From contig NZ_CP071839.1 of assembly GCF_017526105.1 (NCBI RefSeq), positions 5,161,001 to 5,225,000 on the forward strand: a stretch of DNA of 64,000 nt, given 5' to 3'. Position 1 is the stretch's first letter; each line of letters starts with the position of its first letter. Positions 1 to 7,702 of this stretch are shown in pieces. Source of the stretch: Streptomyces cyanogenus (GTDB taxonomy: Bacteria; Actinomycetota; Actinomycetes; Streptomycetales; Streptomycetaceae). Made by a program: the position numbers and the translations under genes. The notes below the pieces were generated by a model. The model was not told the DNA's origin. It searched no databases and worked only from the letters and a program-made list of their open reading frames with translations.

Positions 1-1
1 C

Positions 2-1051
2 CACGATGCCCCCCTTGCCCCGCTGACCACCTTCCGGCTGGGCGGTCCCGCGACCCGGCTGGTCACCGCCGCGACCGACGCCGAGGTGATCGCCGCCGTT
101 AGTGAGGCCGACGACAGCGGTACGCCGCTGCTGGTCATCGGCGGGGGATCGAACCTGGTCATCGGTGACAAGGGCTTCGACGGCACCGCACTGCGCATCG
201 CCACGCGCGGGGTCGAACTGCGCGGCAGCACCCTGGAGCTGGCGGCCGGCGAGGTGTGGACCGACGCCGTCGCCCGCACCGTGGAGGCCGGGCTCGCCGG
301 GATCGAGTGCCTGGCCGGCATCCCCGGATCCGCGGGCGCCACGCCGATCCAGAACGTCGGCGCCTACGGCCAGGAGGTCTCCTCGACGATCACGGAGGTG
401 ATCGCCTACGACCGGCGGGCCGGCGAGACGGTCACGCTGACGAACGAGGAGTGCGCGTTCTCGTACCGGCACAGCCGCTTCAAGGCCGACCCCGAGCGCT
501 ATGTCGTGCTCCGGGTCCGCTTCGAGCTGGAGGACGCGGGCGGGCTGTCCGCACCGGTCAGGTACGCCGAGGCGGCCCGCGCGCTGGGAGTGGAGCCCGG
601 CGACCGGGTGCCGCTGGCCGACGCCCGCGAGACCGTGCTGAAGCTGCGCGCCGGCAAGGGCATGGTGCTGGACGCCGAGGACCACGACACCTGGTCGGCC
701 GGGTCCTTCTTCACCAACCCGATCCTCACCGACGAGCAGTTCGCCGCGTTCCGCGCGCGCGTGCGCGAGCGGCTGGGCGACGGCGTCGAGCCGCCCGCCT
801 ACCCGGCGGGGGAGGGCCGTACGAAGACCTCCGCGGCCTGGCTCATCGACAAGGCGGGCTTCACCAAGGGCTACGGCAGCGGCCCCGCCCGCATCTCCAC
901 CAAGCACACCCTCGCCCTGACCAACCGGGGCGGCGCCACCACGGAGGACCTGCTCGCCCTGGCCCGCGAGGTGGTCGCCGGGGTCCACGAGGCCTTCGGC
1001 ATCACGCTGGTCAACGAGCCGGTGACGGTGGGCGTGAGCCTCCAGCCGTAG
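2..1051 (+). CDS. murB: UDP-N-acetylmuramate dehydrogenase MurB (5' end outside window)
   Basis: Reduces UDP-N-acetylglucosamine enolpyruvate to UDP-N-acetylmuramate with FAD and NADPH in the cytoplasm, an early step of peptidoglycan synthesis. The reading frame is open from base 2 and already reads APLTTFRLGGPATRLV, the N-terminal MurB motif, so only a few residues are missing; the GTG at 86 is internal. Visible family motifs are GGGSNLVIGD (FAD binding), the GSAGATPIQNVGAYGQE region, SAGSFFTNP with the catalytic Ser, and a C-terminal domain with GRTKTSAAWLIDKAGF. It ends convergently with the oxidoreductase at 1087. Identification is firm; only the start is unseen. Confidence 0.96.
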   Translation, partial: HDAPLAPLTTFRLGGPATRLVTAATDAEVIAAVSEADDSGTPLLVIGGGSNLVIGDKGFDGTALRIATRGVELRGSTLELAAGEVWTDAVARTVEAGLAGIECLAGIPGSAGATPIQNVGAYGQEVSSTITEVIAYDRRAGETVTLTNEECAFSYRHSRFKADPERYVVLRVRFELEDAGGLSAPVRYAEAARALGVEPGDRVPLADARETVLKLRAGKGMVLDAEDHDTWSAGSFFTNPILTDEQFAAFRARVRERLGDGVEPPAYPAGEGRTKTSAAWLIDKAGFTKGYGSGPARISTKHTLALTNRGGATTEDLLALAREVVAGVHEAFGITLVNEPVTVGVSLQP

Positions 1052-1086
1052 CGCGGACCGGGCCGGCGACAGGGCCGGCCGCCGGC

Positions 1087-1719
1087 TCAGTAGGCCACCC
1101 CCACCCCCTGCTTCAGGGTCTCCCCGGCGTCGATCATCGACAGCATCGCGTGCGCGACGTCCGCGCGCGCGATGAAGCGGCCCCGGGGCGGGAAGCCGCC
1201 GACGACGGTGCGGTAGCGGCCGGTGAGCGGCTTGTTCTGCAGGCGCGGCGGCCGTACGGACGTCCAGTCCGTGCCGCTGCGGGCCAGCTCGGCCTCCATC
1301 GCGCGCAGGTCGGCGTAGACGTCCTTCAGGATCGCCGACACCAGGCCCCGCACCCCGCGGTCCAGGGGCCCGTCGCCCGCCGGGGCCGGGCCGACCGGGC
1401 CGGCGCTGACCACCAGCAGCCGGCGGACGCCCTCCGCCTCCATGGCGGCGAGCACCGTACGGATCAGCCGGGTCGCCACCCCCGCGTCCCTGCGCCTGCG
1501 CGCGCCCAGGCCGGACAGGACCGCGTCCCGGCCCCGGACCGCGCCGCGCAGCGCCTCCGGGTCGGTCAGGTCGCTGCGGACGACCTCCAGGCGGTCACCG
1601 GTGACGTCGAGCCGGGCCGGGTCGCGGACGACCGCCGTGACCTCGTGACCGGCGTCCAGGGCCTGGCGGACCAGCTCCCGGCCGATCCCTCCGGTGGCGC
1701 CGAAAACAGTGAGCTTCAT
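1087..1719 (-). CDS. NmrA-like NAD(P)-binding oxidoreductase (atypical SDR)
   Basis: A 210-residue protein beginning MKLTVFGATGGIGRELVRQA, a Rossmann nucleotide-binding motif (GATGGIG) of the NmrA/atypical short-chain dehydrogenase group. A second half with RPPRLQNKPLTGRYRT fits NAD(P)H-binding quinone-reductase-like relatives. The YxxxK catalytic pair of classical SDRs is not evident, so the reaction and substrate cannot be named. An in-frame upstream ATG at 1791 would add 24 Arg/Ala/Pro-rich residues and lie in the operator DNA, so the start at 1719 is preferred. It is divergent from a TetR gene with two inverted repeats in between, so it is probably that regulator's target. Confidence 0.85.
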   Translation of the reverse strand: MKLTVFGATGGIGRELVRQALDAGHEVTAVVRDPARLDVTGDRLEVVRSDLTDPEALRGAVRGRDAVLSGLGARRRRDAGVATRLIRTVLAAMEAEGVRRLLVVSAGPVGPAPAGDGPLDRGVRGLVSAILKDVYADLRAMEAELARSGTDWTSVRPPRLQNKPLTGRYRTVVGGFPPRGRFIARADVAHAMLSMIDAGETLKQGVGVAY

Positions 1720-1777
1720 GGTGACTACCGACTTTCCGGCCGCGACTCCGGCCGCGGCTCTCCGGCGGCAAGGTGGT

Positions 1778-1830
1778 GGGTGAGTACTCACTCACCCCTG
1801 TGCCCGTCTAGGGTGGGTAAACACTCACCC
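1778..1830. promoter_or_regulatory. Paired TetR-type operators between the oxidoreductase and tetR
   Basis: Two inverted repeats of identical architecture occupy the divergent promoter region. Site 1 (1778-1797) is GGGTGAGT-ACTC-ACTCACCC, a perfect 8-4-8 palindrome. Site 2 (1811-1830) is GGGTGGGT-AAAC-ACTCACCC, with one mismatch. Their starts are 33 bp apart, about three helical turns, so two dimers could bind the same DNA face. Divergent TetR regulators commonly bind such sites to repress both genes; that this regulator does so is inferred from position. Confidence 0.8.
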
Positions 1831-1856
1831 ACACGTCAAGGCCCGATCGGAGCCCC

Positions 1857-2465
1857 ATGGAGACGAAGCCCGCACGCGTCCGCATCCTCGACGCCGCCCA
1901 CGAGCTGATGCTGACCGTCGGACTCGCCCGCGCCACCACCAAGGAGATCGCCCGCGCGGCCGGCTGCTCCGAAGCGGCCCTCTACAAGTACTTCGACAGC
2001 AAGGAAGAGCTGTTCGTACGCGTCCTCACCGAGCGCCTGCCCCGGCTCACCCCGCTGCTCGACAGCCTCGCCGCCGGCACGGGCCGCGGCACGCTGGAGG
2101 AGAACCTCACCGAGATCGCCCGCCAGGCCGCGCTCTTCTACGAGCAGAGCTTCCCGATCGCCGCCTCCCTGTACGCCGAGACCCAGCTCAAACGCCGCCA
2201 CGACGACGCCCTGCGCACCCTCGGTTCCGGCCCGCACCTGCCTCTCCAGGGCCTGGACGCCTACCTCCGCGCCGAGCAGGCCGCCGGCCGGGTCCGCGCC
2301 GACGCCGACACCTACGCCGCCGCCTCCCTCCTCCTGGGGGCCTGCGCACAGCGCGCCTTCGCCTACGACGCCACCGACAGCGGCGAACGCCCGCCCGTGG
2401 ACGCGTTCGCCACCCGGCTCGTCCGGACCCTCCTGGGCGGAATCTCCGTGGCGGACCGGCCCTGA
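1857..2465 (+). CDS. TetR/AcrR-family transcriptional regulator
   Basis: A 202-residue one-component repressor. Residues about 7-52 form the TetR DNA-binding domain: RVRILDAAHELMLTVGLARA followed by the helix-turn-helix TTKEIARAAGCSEAALYKYF, then DSKEELFVRVL. The variable C-terminal half, the ligand and dimer domain, gives no clue to the inducer. The ATG at 1857 is 27 bp past the second inverted repeat. It is divergent from the NmrA-like oxidoreductase, which it most likely controls together with itself; a role in sensing an electrophile or other small molecule is only a guess. Confidence 0.93.
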   Translation: METKPARVRILDAAHELMLTVGLARATTKEIARAAGCSEAALYKYFDSKEELFVRVLTERLPRLTPLLDSLAAGTGRGTLEENLTEIARQAALFYEQSFPIAASLYAETQLKRRHDDALRTLGSGPHLPLQGLDAYLRAEQAAGRVRADADTYAAASLLLGACAQRAFAYDATDSGERPPVDAFATRLVRTLLGGISVADRP

Positions 2466-2492
2466 GGGCCGCCACCGCCCGGCCGGGACCCG

Positions 2493-3533
2493 TCAGGCCG
2501 CCGGGCGTGCCAGCCAGTCGTCCACGCCGGCCAGCAGGCGCGCCTTCACTTCCTGCGGGGCGGCCGAACCGCGCACCGACTGCCGGGCCAGCTCCGCCAG
2601 CTCGGCGTCCGTGAAACCGTGCTCGGTGCGGGCGATCTCGTACTGGGCGGCCAGCCGGGAGCCGAACAGCAGCGGGTCGTCGGCGCCGAGGGCCATCGGG
2701 ACGCCCGCCTCGAAGAGCGTGCGCAGCGGGACGTCCTCCGGCTTCTCGTACACGCCGAGCGCCACGTTCGAGGCCGGGCACACCTCGCAGGTCACGCCCC
2801 GGTCGGCCAGCCGCTTCAGCAGCCGCGGGTCCTCGGCCGCCCGCACCCCGTGCCCGATCCGCGCGGCGTGCAGGTCGTCCAGGCAGTCCCGGACCGACGC
2901 CGGGCCCGTCAGCTCACCGCCGTGCGGCGCCGACAGCAGACCGCCCTCCCGCGCGATGTGGAAGGCCCGGTCGAAGTCCCGCGCCATGCCCCGCCGCTCG
3001 TCGTTGGAGAGCCCGAAGCCGACCACGCCCCGGTCCGCGTACCGCACCGCCAGCCGGGCCAGGGTGCGCGCGTCCAGGGGGTGCTTCATCCGGTTCGCGG
3101 CGACCAGCACCCGCATGCCGAGCCCGGTCTCCCGGGACGTGGTGTCCACCGCGTCCAGGATGATCTCCAGGGCCGGGATCAGACCGCCCAGCCGGGGCGC
3201 GTACGACGTCGGGTCCACCTGGATCTCCAGCCAGCCCGAGCCGTCCTTCAGATCCTCCTCGGCGGCCTCCCGGACCAGGCGCCGGATGTCCTCCGGCTCG
3301 CGCAGGCAGGAGCGCGCCGCGTCGTACAGCCGCTGGAAACGGAACCAGCCCCGCTCGTCCGTGGCCCGCAGTCTCGGCGGTTCCCCGCTGGTCAGCGCCT
3401 CCGTCAGCGCGTCGGGCAGGCGGACGCCGTACTTGTCGGCCAGTTCCAGGACGGTCGTCGGCCGCATCGAGCCGGTGAAGTGCAGGTGCAGATGGGCTTT
3501 CGGCAGCTCAGAGAGATCACGTACACGCTCCAT
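2493..3533 (-). CDS. add: Adenosine deaminase
   Basis: Hydrolytic deamination of adenosine/deoxyadenosine to inosine for purine salvage. At 346 residues it has the expected family length. Metal and substrate motifs appear in order: HLHLHFTGS (zinc ligands, residues about 15-23), HGGELTGP (HAGE-like catalytic Glu), ARIGHGVRA (catalytic His), CPASNVALG and ALGADDPLLF (zinc Asp). The start at 3533 gives MERVRDLSELPKAHLHLHF, the usual actinobacterial N-terminus; the frame stays open to 3602 but the extension is not family-like. It lies downstream of the aminotransferase gene on the same strand, separated by a terminator-like hairpin. Some members of this family deaminate other purines, so exact specificity is assumed. 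Confidence 0.93.
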   Translation of the reverse strand: MERVRDLSELPKAHLHLHFTGSMRPTTVLELADKYGVRLPDALTEALTSGEPPRLRATDERGWFRFQRLYDAARSCLREPEDIRRLVREAAEEDLKDGSGWLEIQVDPTSYAPRLGGLIPALEIILDAVDTTSRETGLGMRVLVAANRMKHPLDARTLARLAVRYADRGVVGFGLSNDERRGMARDFDRAFHIAREGGLLSAPHGGELTGPASVRDCLDDLHAARIGHGVRAAEDPRLLKRLADRGVTCEVCPASNVALGVYEKPEDVPLRTLFEAGVPMALGADDPLLFGSRLAAQYEIARTEHGFTDAELAELARQSVRGSAAPQEVKARLLAGVDDWLARPAA

Positions 3534-3606
3534 TCCCAGATCCTGCCGTACGTCACCGCCGTCCCGGTAGCCGTTTCCCCTCACGGGGTCTTGCTCGCAC
3601 ACAGAA

Positions 3607-3638
3607 GCGGGCCGCTTCCCCGGAGGGAAACGGCCCGC
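3607..3638 (-). terminator. Hairpin downstream of the aminotransferase gene
   Basis: Arms GCGGGCCG (3607-3614) and CGGCCCGC (3631-3638) pair perfectly and continue, after one mismatch, through TTCCC/GGGAA around a CGGA loop. It lies 23 nt past the stop of the leftward aminotransferase and before add. There is no long U-run, as is usual for Streptomyces terminators. Confidence 0.65.
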
Positions 3639-3660
3639 ACGCGCGCGTGGACGCCGGGAA

Positions 3661-4887
3661 CTAGTCCCGCGCCTCCGCCAGCAGCTTCTGCATCCGGCTC
3701 ACGCCCTCGACGAGGTCCTCGTCACCGAGGGCGTACGACAGCCGCAGGTAGCCCGGCGTGCCGAAGGCCTCACCGGGGACGACCGCGACCTCGGCCTCCT
3801 CCAGGATCAGCGCGGCCAGCTCGACGGTGTCCTGCGGGCGCTTGCCACGGATCTCCTTGCCGAGCAGAGCCTTGACCGAGGGGTAGGCGTAGAAGGCGCC
3901 CTCGGGCTCCGGGCAGACCACGCCGTCGATCTCGTTGAGCATCCGCACGATGGTCCTGCGGCGCCGGTCGAAGGCCTCACGCATCTTCGCCACGGCCTCC
4001 AGACCGCCGGAGACGGCGGCGAGGGCGGCCACCTGGGCGACGTTGGAGACGTTCGAGGTGGCGTGCGACTGCAGGTTCGTCGCGGCCTTGACGACGTCCT
4101 TCGGGCCGATGACCCAGCCCACGCGCCAGCCGGTCATGGCGTACGTCTTCGCCACACCGTTGACCACGATGCACTTGTCGCGCAGTTCGGGCAGGAGCGC
4201 CGGCAGGGACACCGAGACCGCGTCGCCGTAGACCAGGTGCTCGTAGATCTCGTCGGTGAGCACCCACAGGCCGTGCTCGGCGGCCCAGCGGCCGATCGCC
4301 TCGGTCTCGGCCTCGGAGTACACCGCGCCGGTCGGGTTGGAGGGGGAGACGAAGAGGACGACCTTCGTCTTCTCGGTGCGCGCCGCCTCCAGCTGCTCCA
4401 CCGAGACGCGGTAGCCGGTCGTCTCGTCGGCGACGACCTCGACCGGGACACCGCCGGCCAGGCGGATCGACTCCGGGTACGTCGTCCAGTACGGCGCCGG
4501 GACGATGACCTCGTCGCCCGGGTCCAGGATCGCGGCGAACGCCTCGTAGATCGCCTGCTTGCCACCGTTGGTGACGAGGATCTGGGAGACGTCCGGCTCC
4601 CAGCCGGAGTCGCGCAGCGTCTTCGCGGCGATCGCGGCCTTCAGCTCGGGCAGGCCGCCGGCCGGGGTGTAGCGGTGGTACTTGGGGTTCTTGCAGGCCT
4701 CGACGGCCGCCTCGACGATGTAGTCCGGGGTCGGGAAGTCGGGCTCACCGGCGCCGAAGCCGATCACCGGACGCCCGGCGGCCTTCAGGGCCTTGGCCTT
4801 GGCGTCCACGGCGAGGGTGGCGGACTCGGAGATCGCGCCGACTCGGGCGGAGACCCGGCGCTCGGTGGGAGGGGTTGCAGCGCTCAT
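3661..4887 (-). CDS. aspC: Pyridoxal-phosphate aspartate aminotransferase (class I)
   Basis: Transfers the amino group between aspartate and 2-oxoglutarate; fold type I aminotransferase of the class Ib (AspB) kind. 408 residues from MSAATPPTERRVSARVG, which closely resembles the S. coelicolor protein next to tRNA-Trp as I recall it. Features: IGFGAGEPDFPTP near residue 45, YHRYTPAGGLPELKAAIA, FVSPSNPTGAVY, LTDEIYEHLVYG, and the PLP lysine in NGVAKTYAMTGWRVG, with the C-terminal arginine in GYLRLSYAL. Another ATG lies three codons upstream at 4896; neither has a strong Shine-Dalgarno sequence. Some class Ib enzymes also use prephenate, which cannot be excluded. Confidence 0.93.
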   Translation of the reverse strand: MSAATPPTERRVSARVGAISESATLAVDAKAKALKAAGRPVIGFGAGEPDFPTPDYIVEAAVEACKNPKYHRYTPAGGLPELKAAIAAKTLRDSGWEPDVSQILVTNGGKQAIYEAFAAILDPGDEVIVPAPYWTTYPESIRLAGGVPVEVVADETTGYRVSVEQLEAARTEKTKVVLFVSPSNPTGAVYSEAETEAIGRWAAEHGLWVLTDEIYEHLVYGDAVSVSLPALLPELRDKCIVVNGVAKTYAMTGWRVGWVIGPKDVVKAATNLQSHATSNVSNVAQVAALAAVSGGLEAVAKMREAFDRRRRTIVRMLNEIDGVVCPEPEGAFYAYPSVKALLGKEIRGKRPQDTVELAALILEEAEVAVVPGEAFGTPGYLRLSYALGDEDLVEGVSRMQKLLAEARD

Positions 4888-5032
4888 ACGGCCCATGGTT
4901 CCAGACCGGAAACGCGCCGGGCACACGGGTTTCACAGACTGAACAGGAAGGGTCGAGTCGTGAACACGGGTCCGAATCCGGCCCGCGGCCAGGACGATCT
5001 TTGGCCACGAGGCCCTGGACGGGCACTTTCTG

Positions 5033-5062
5033 TTCGACGCCGGGCCGTGGACCACGTACACT
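5033..5062 (+). promoter_or_regulatory. Candidate sigma-HrdB promoter for tRNA-Trp/secE-nusG
   Basis: TTCGAC (5033-5038), 18 nt, then TACACT (5057-5062), a good -10 hexamer. Transcription would start about 80 nt before the tRNA. Assignment rests on sequence match and position only. Confidence 0.5.
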
Positions 5063-5147
5063 CTCACCTCGTTGGCCTTCAGCAGCCGCGGCCGGACCGG
5101 TGCACACCGAGCACCCGGTCGGATGCGGTACGTTGGGGGACACACAA

Positions 5148-5220
5148 AGGGTCGTAGCTCAATTGGTAGAGCACCGGTCTCCAAAACCGGCGGTTGGGGG
5201 TTCAAGTCCCTCCGGCCCTG
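5148..5220 (+). tRNA. tRNA-Trp (anticodon CCA)
   Basis: A 73-nt cloverleaf. Acceptor stem AGGGTCG/CGGCCCT with discriminator G; D-arm TAGCTCAATTGGTAGAGCA; anticodon stem CCGGT/ACCGG (5174-5178 with 5186-5190) around the loop CTCCAAA giving anticodon CCA at 5181-5183; T-arm containing GGTTCAAGTCC. The 3' CCA is not encoded. It sits immediately upstream of secE, the standard Streptomyces arrangement. Confidence 0.97.
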
Positions 5221-5326
5221 CTACACACACCGCCAGGATGTGTGCGCATGTACGTACAGCAATGCACCGCCGTGCGGCTCAGAAACCGGGCGCGGCACGG
5301 CCACGACCCGGGACCAGGTGAGGACA

Positions 5327-5614
5327 ATGACGGACGCCGTGGGCTCCATCGACACGCCTGATGCCCAGGACGAGGTGCCCGAGTCCAAGAAGAGGGTCCG
5401 CAAGGGCGGCAAGCGCGCCAAGAAGGGCCCGCTCAAGCGCCTGGCCACCTTCTACCGCCAGATCATCGCGGAACTGCGCAAGGTCGTCTGGCCGACGCGC
5501 AACCAGCTGACCTCGTACACCACCGTGGTGATCTTCTTTGTTGTCATCATGATCGCCCTGGTGACCGTGATTGACTATGGGCTCAACCACGCGGCCAAGT
5601 ACGTCTTCGGCTGA
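5327..5614 (+). CDS. secE: Preprotein translocase subunit SecE
   Basis: The clamp subunit of SecYEG in the cytoplasmic membrane. 95 residues: a charged N-terminal region with the basic stretch KKRVRKGGKRAKKGP, the conserved amphipathic segment FYRQIIAELRKVVWPTRNQL, and one transmembrane helix around residues 62-82 (VVIFFVVIMIALVTVIDYGL). The ATG at 5327 has an upstream GGTGAGGAC; frames open further 5' run through the tRNA and are not coding. It lies between tRNA-Trp and nusG and is probably cotranscribed with nusG. Confidence 0.96.
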   Translation: MTDAVGSIDTPDAQDEVPESKKRVRKGGKRAKKGPLKRLATFYRQIIAELRKVVWPTRNQLTSYTTVVIFFVVIMIALVTVIDYGLNHAAKYVFG

Positions 5615-5694
5615 GCCAAGAGCGAAGGGCGCCGTGGCACCGGCGCCCGTTTTCGCATGTTCCACCCCTATGTATCCAGGAAGAAGCAGCCATC

Positions 5695-6549
5695 GTGTCT
5701 GACCCGAACCTGAACGACGACGCCACTGAGCCCCGCGGGCTGGCTGCCGAGACGGTGGATGACGAGCTCGACATCGTCGAGGGCGCGGACGAGCAGGACG
5801 AGTTCGAGGCTGCCGAGGCCGAGGCGGGTGAGCCGGCCGAGGAGGCCGCCGTGCACGCCGAGGACGAGGGCGAAGAGGCCGACGAGGAGACCGCCGTCGC
5901 CGAGGCCGCCGAGGAGGAGCCGGCCGCCCCGGTGGACCCGGTGGAGGCCCTCCGCGAGGAGCTGCGCACCCTGCCCGGCGAGTGGTACGTCATCCACACC
6001 TACGCCGGCTACGAGAACCGCGTGAAGACCAACCTGGAGCAGCGCGCCGTCTCGCTGAACGTCGAGGACTACATCTTCCAGGCCGAGGTGCCGCAGGAAG
6101 AGGTCGTCCAGATCAAGAACGGCGACCGCAAGACGATCAAGCAGAACAAGCTGCCGGGTTACGTCCTGGTCCGGATGGACCTGACCAACGAGTCCTGGGG
6201 CGTCGTCCGCAACACCCCGGGCGTCACCGGCTTCGTCGGCAACGCCTACGACCCGTACCCGCTGACCCTGGACGAGATCGTCAAGATGCTCGCCCCGGAG
6301 GCCGAGGAGAAGGCCGCCCGCGAGGCCGCCGAGGCCGAGGGCAAGCCCGCCCCGCAGCGCAAGGTCGAGGTCCAGGTCCTGGACTTCGAGGTCGGCGACT
6401 CGGTCACCGTCACCGACGGCCCGTTCGCCACGCTCCAGGCGACCATCAACGAGATCAACCCCGACTCCAAGAAGGTCAAGGGCCTGGTCGAGATCTTCGG
6501 CCGCGAGACCCCGGTCGAGCTGTCCTTCGACCAGATCCAGAAGAACTGA
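5695..6549 (+). CDS. nusG: Transcription termination/antitermination factor NusG
   Basis: Binds the RNA polymerase clamp to modulate pausing, and links to Rho or the ribosomal S10 protein. 284 residues from a GTG start. Residues 1 to about 85 are a very acidic Glu/Ala/Asp-rich extension typical of actinobacterial NusG. The NGN domain follows (EWYVIHTYAGYENRVKTNLE, then KLPGYVLVRMDL and VRNTPGVTGFVG), then an acidic/Ala linker and a C-terminal KOW domain (FEVGDSVTVTDGPFATLQAT, VEIFGRETPVEL). A strong hairpin follows the stop. About 80 nt after secE and presumably the second gene of that operon. Confidence 0.97.
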   Translation: MSDPNLNDDATEPRGLAAETVDDELDIVEGADEQDEFEAAEAEAGEPAEEAAVHAEDEGEEADEETAVAEAAEEEPAAPVDPVEALREELRTLPGEWYVIHTYAGYENRVKTNLEQRAVSLNVEDYIFQAEVPQEEVVQIKNGDRKTIKQNKLPGYVLVRMDLTNESWGVVRNTPGVTGFVGNAYDPYPLTLDEIVKMLAPEAEEKAAREAAEAEGKPAPQRKVEVQVLDFEVGDSVTVTDGPFATLQATINEINPDSKKVKGLVEIFGRETPVELSFDQIQKN

Positions 6550-6560
6550 TCACGTCTCCC

Positions 6561-6600
6561 GAGAGCGCCCCGCCGGTGAGCACCGGGCCGGGGCGCTCTC
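6561..6600 (+). terminator. secE-nusG terminator overlapping the start of the next gene
   Basis: GAGAGCGCCCC (6561-6571) pairs perfectly with GGGGCGCTCTC (6590-6600), with an inner CCGGT/ACCGG helix. It begins 11 nt after the nusG stop. The best start codon of the next reading frame (GTG 6576) lies inside the hairpin. Confidence 0.8.
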
Positions 6601-7028
6601 GCCGTGCACGGCCCGCCGTCCTCGGCGCCGCGGCCGCACTGGCGCTGCTCGTGGCCGCGTACGCCGTGTTCCTCCCCGCGGCCTGGCTGCGGAGCGAACT
6701 GCGGGACGCCGAGCCGGCCACGGCCACCTTCCACACCGGTACGTGCGTCCTCGGCCGCTGCAGCGTGACCTTCCCGCTGGCGGGCCAGGACGTGACGGCC
6801 GGCCTCCCGTTCGGCACGCGCGCGCGTGGGCATGCCGAAGGTGACACCGTGGAGGTACGGCACGCGCCCGGGGACCCGCGGCGGGTCGTGCTCGCCGAGG
6901 ACACCGGGCGCGGGACCGTGGCCGCGCTGCTCGCCGTGCCGGGCGGAGCGACCGTGGTCACCCTGCTGACCGCAGCCGCGTACGTGCGGCGCGGCCGACG
7001 GTCTCAAGGCCCCGAGAAAGCCGCCTGA
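6576..7028 (+). CDS. Small DUF3592-like membrane protein
   Basis: About 150 residues from the GTG at 6576; the frame is open further upstream but there overlaps nusG out of frame. Two hydrophobic helices (residues about 14-36, VLGAAAALALLVAAYAVFLP, and about 116-140) flank a roughly 75-residue domain containing GDTVEVRHAPGDPRRVVL, which matches the pattern of DUF3592 proteins (a small beta-rich domain between two transmembrane helices). Function unknown. The start codon sits within the nusG terminator hairpin, so the gene may be poorly translated or may start downstream, for example at GTG 6651. Confidence 0.62.
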   Translation: MSTGPGRSRRARPAVLGAAAALALLVAAYAVFLPAAWLRSELRDAEPATATFHTGTCVLGRCSVTFPLAGQDVTAGLPFGTRARGHAEGDTVEVRHAPGDPRRVVLAEDTGRGTVAALLAVPGGATVVTLLTAAAYVRRGRRSQGPEKAA

Positions 7029-7161
7029 CCAGGGCGATTTCCTGTCCGGTGGGGACAGCGGCTATCGTGGTGCGGTATGCCATCTGTGCGATCTTGCCCC
7101 CATGGGTGCAGGTCCGAGGCGCGGATGGCAGTCAACCTCTCAGTAAGGACCCGGAGAGAGC

Positions 7162-7596
7162 ATGCCTCCCAAGAAGAAGAAGGTCACGGGGCTCATCAAG
7201 CTCCAGATCCAGGCCGGCGCCGCCAACCCGGCTCCGCCGGTCGGCCCGGCGCTGGGTCAGCACGGCGTCAACATCATGGAGTTCTGCAAGGCCTACAACG
7301 CCGCGACCGAGTCGCAGCGCGGTTGGGTCATCCCGGTGGAGATCACGGTCTACGAGGACCGTTCCTTCACCTTCGTCACCAAGACGCCGCCGGCCGCGAA
7401 GATGATCCTCAAGGCCGCGGGCATCGAGAAGGGCTCCGGCGAGCCTCACAAGACCAAGGTCGCCAAGATCACCGAGGCGCAGGTCCGCGAGATCGCCCAG
7501 ACCAAGATGCCCGACCTGAACGCGAACGACCTGGACGCCGCCGCGAAGATCATCGCCGGTACCGCGCGTTCCATGGGCGTCACGGTCGAGGGCTGA
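7162..7596 (+). CDS. rplK: Ribosomal protein L11
   Basis: Binds the GTPase-associated centre of 23S rRNA, where thiostrepton acts, and is needed for stringent factor activation. 144 residues: N-terminal domain with the proline-rich switch NPAPPVGPALGQHGVNIMEF (residues about 20-40), then the RNA-binding C-terminal domain with TPPAAKMILKAAG and GTARSMGVTVEG. The ATG at 7162 follows CCGGAGAG. First gene of rplK-rplA; 107 nt separate it from rplA, with a strong hairpin in that gap. Confidence 0.98.
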   Translation: MPPKKKKVTGLIKLQIQAGAANPAPPVGPALGQHGVNIMEFCKAYNAATESQRGWVIPVEITVYEDRSFTFVTKTPPAAKMILKAAGIEKGSGEPHKTKVAKITEAQVREIAQTKMPDLNANDLDAAAKIIAGTARSMGVTVEG

Positions 7597-7615
7597 ACCC
7601 CACCTTCGTAAGTCA

Positions 7616-7642
7616 TGCGGCTGCCAGCGATACGCAGCCGCA
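7616..7642 (+). promoter_or_regulatory. Hairpin between rplK and rplA
   Basis: TGCGGCTGC (7616-7624) pairs perfectly with GCAGCCGCA (7634-7642) around a 9-nt loop, 20 nt after the rplK stop. There is no U-tract, so an mRNA-processing, stability or L1-feedback element is more likely than a full terminator; this is inference. Confidence 0.5.
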
Positions 7643-7702
7643 CGTGGCAGGGCCTGCTCGGCCCAATGACCACGACTCCTTTCAGAACACACAGGAGCAG
7701 TT

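Noticed and set aside
256..1908. 550-codon frame over murB and the oxidoreductase
   Set aside because: Out-of-frame shadow of murB on the same strand and antisense to the next gene; Arg/Gly/Pro composition.
5039..5147. A second tRNA or a small CDS upstream of tRNA-Trp
   Set aside because: No second cloverleaf; the open frames are extensions of the aminotransferase or secE frames into non-coding DNA.
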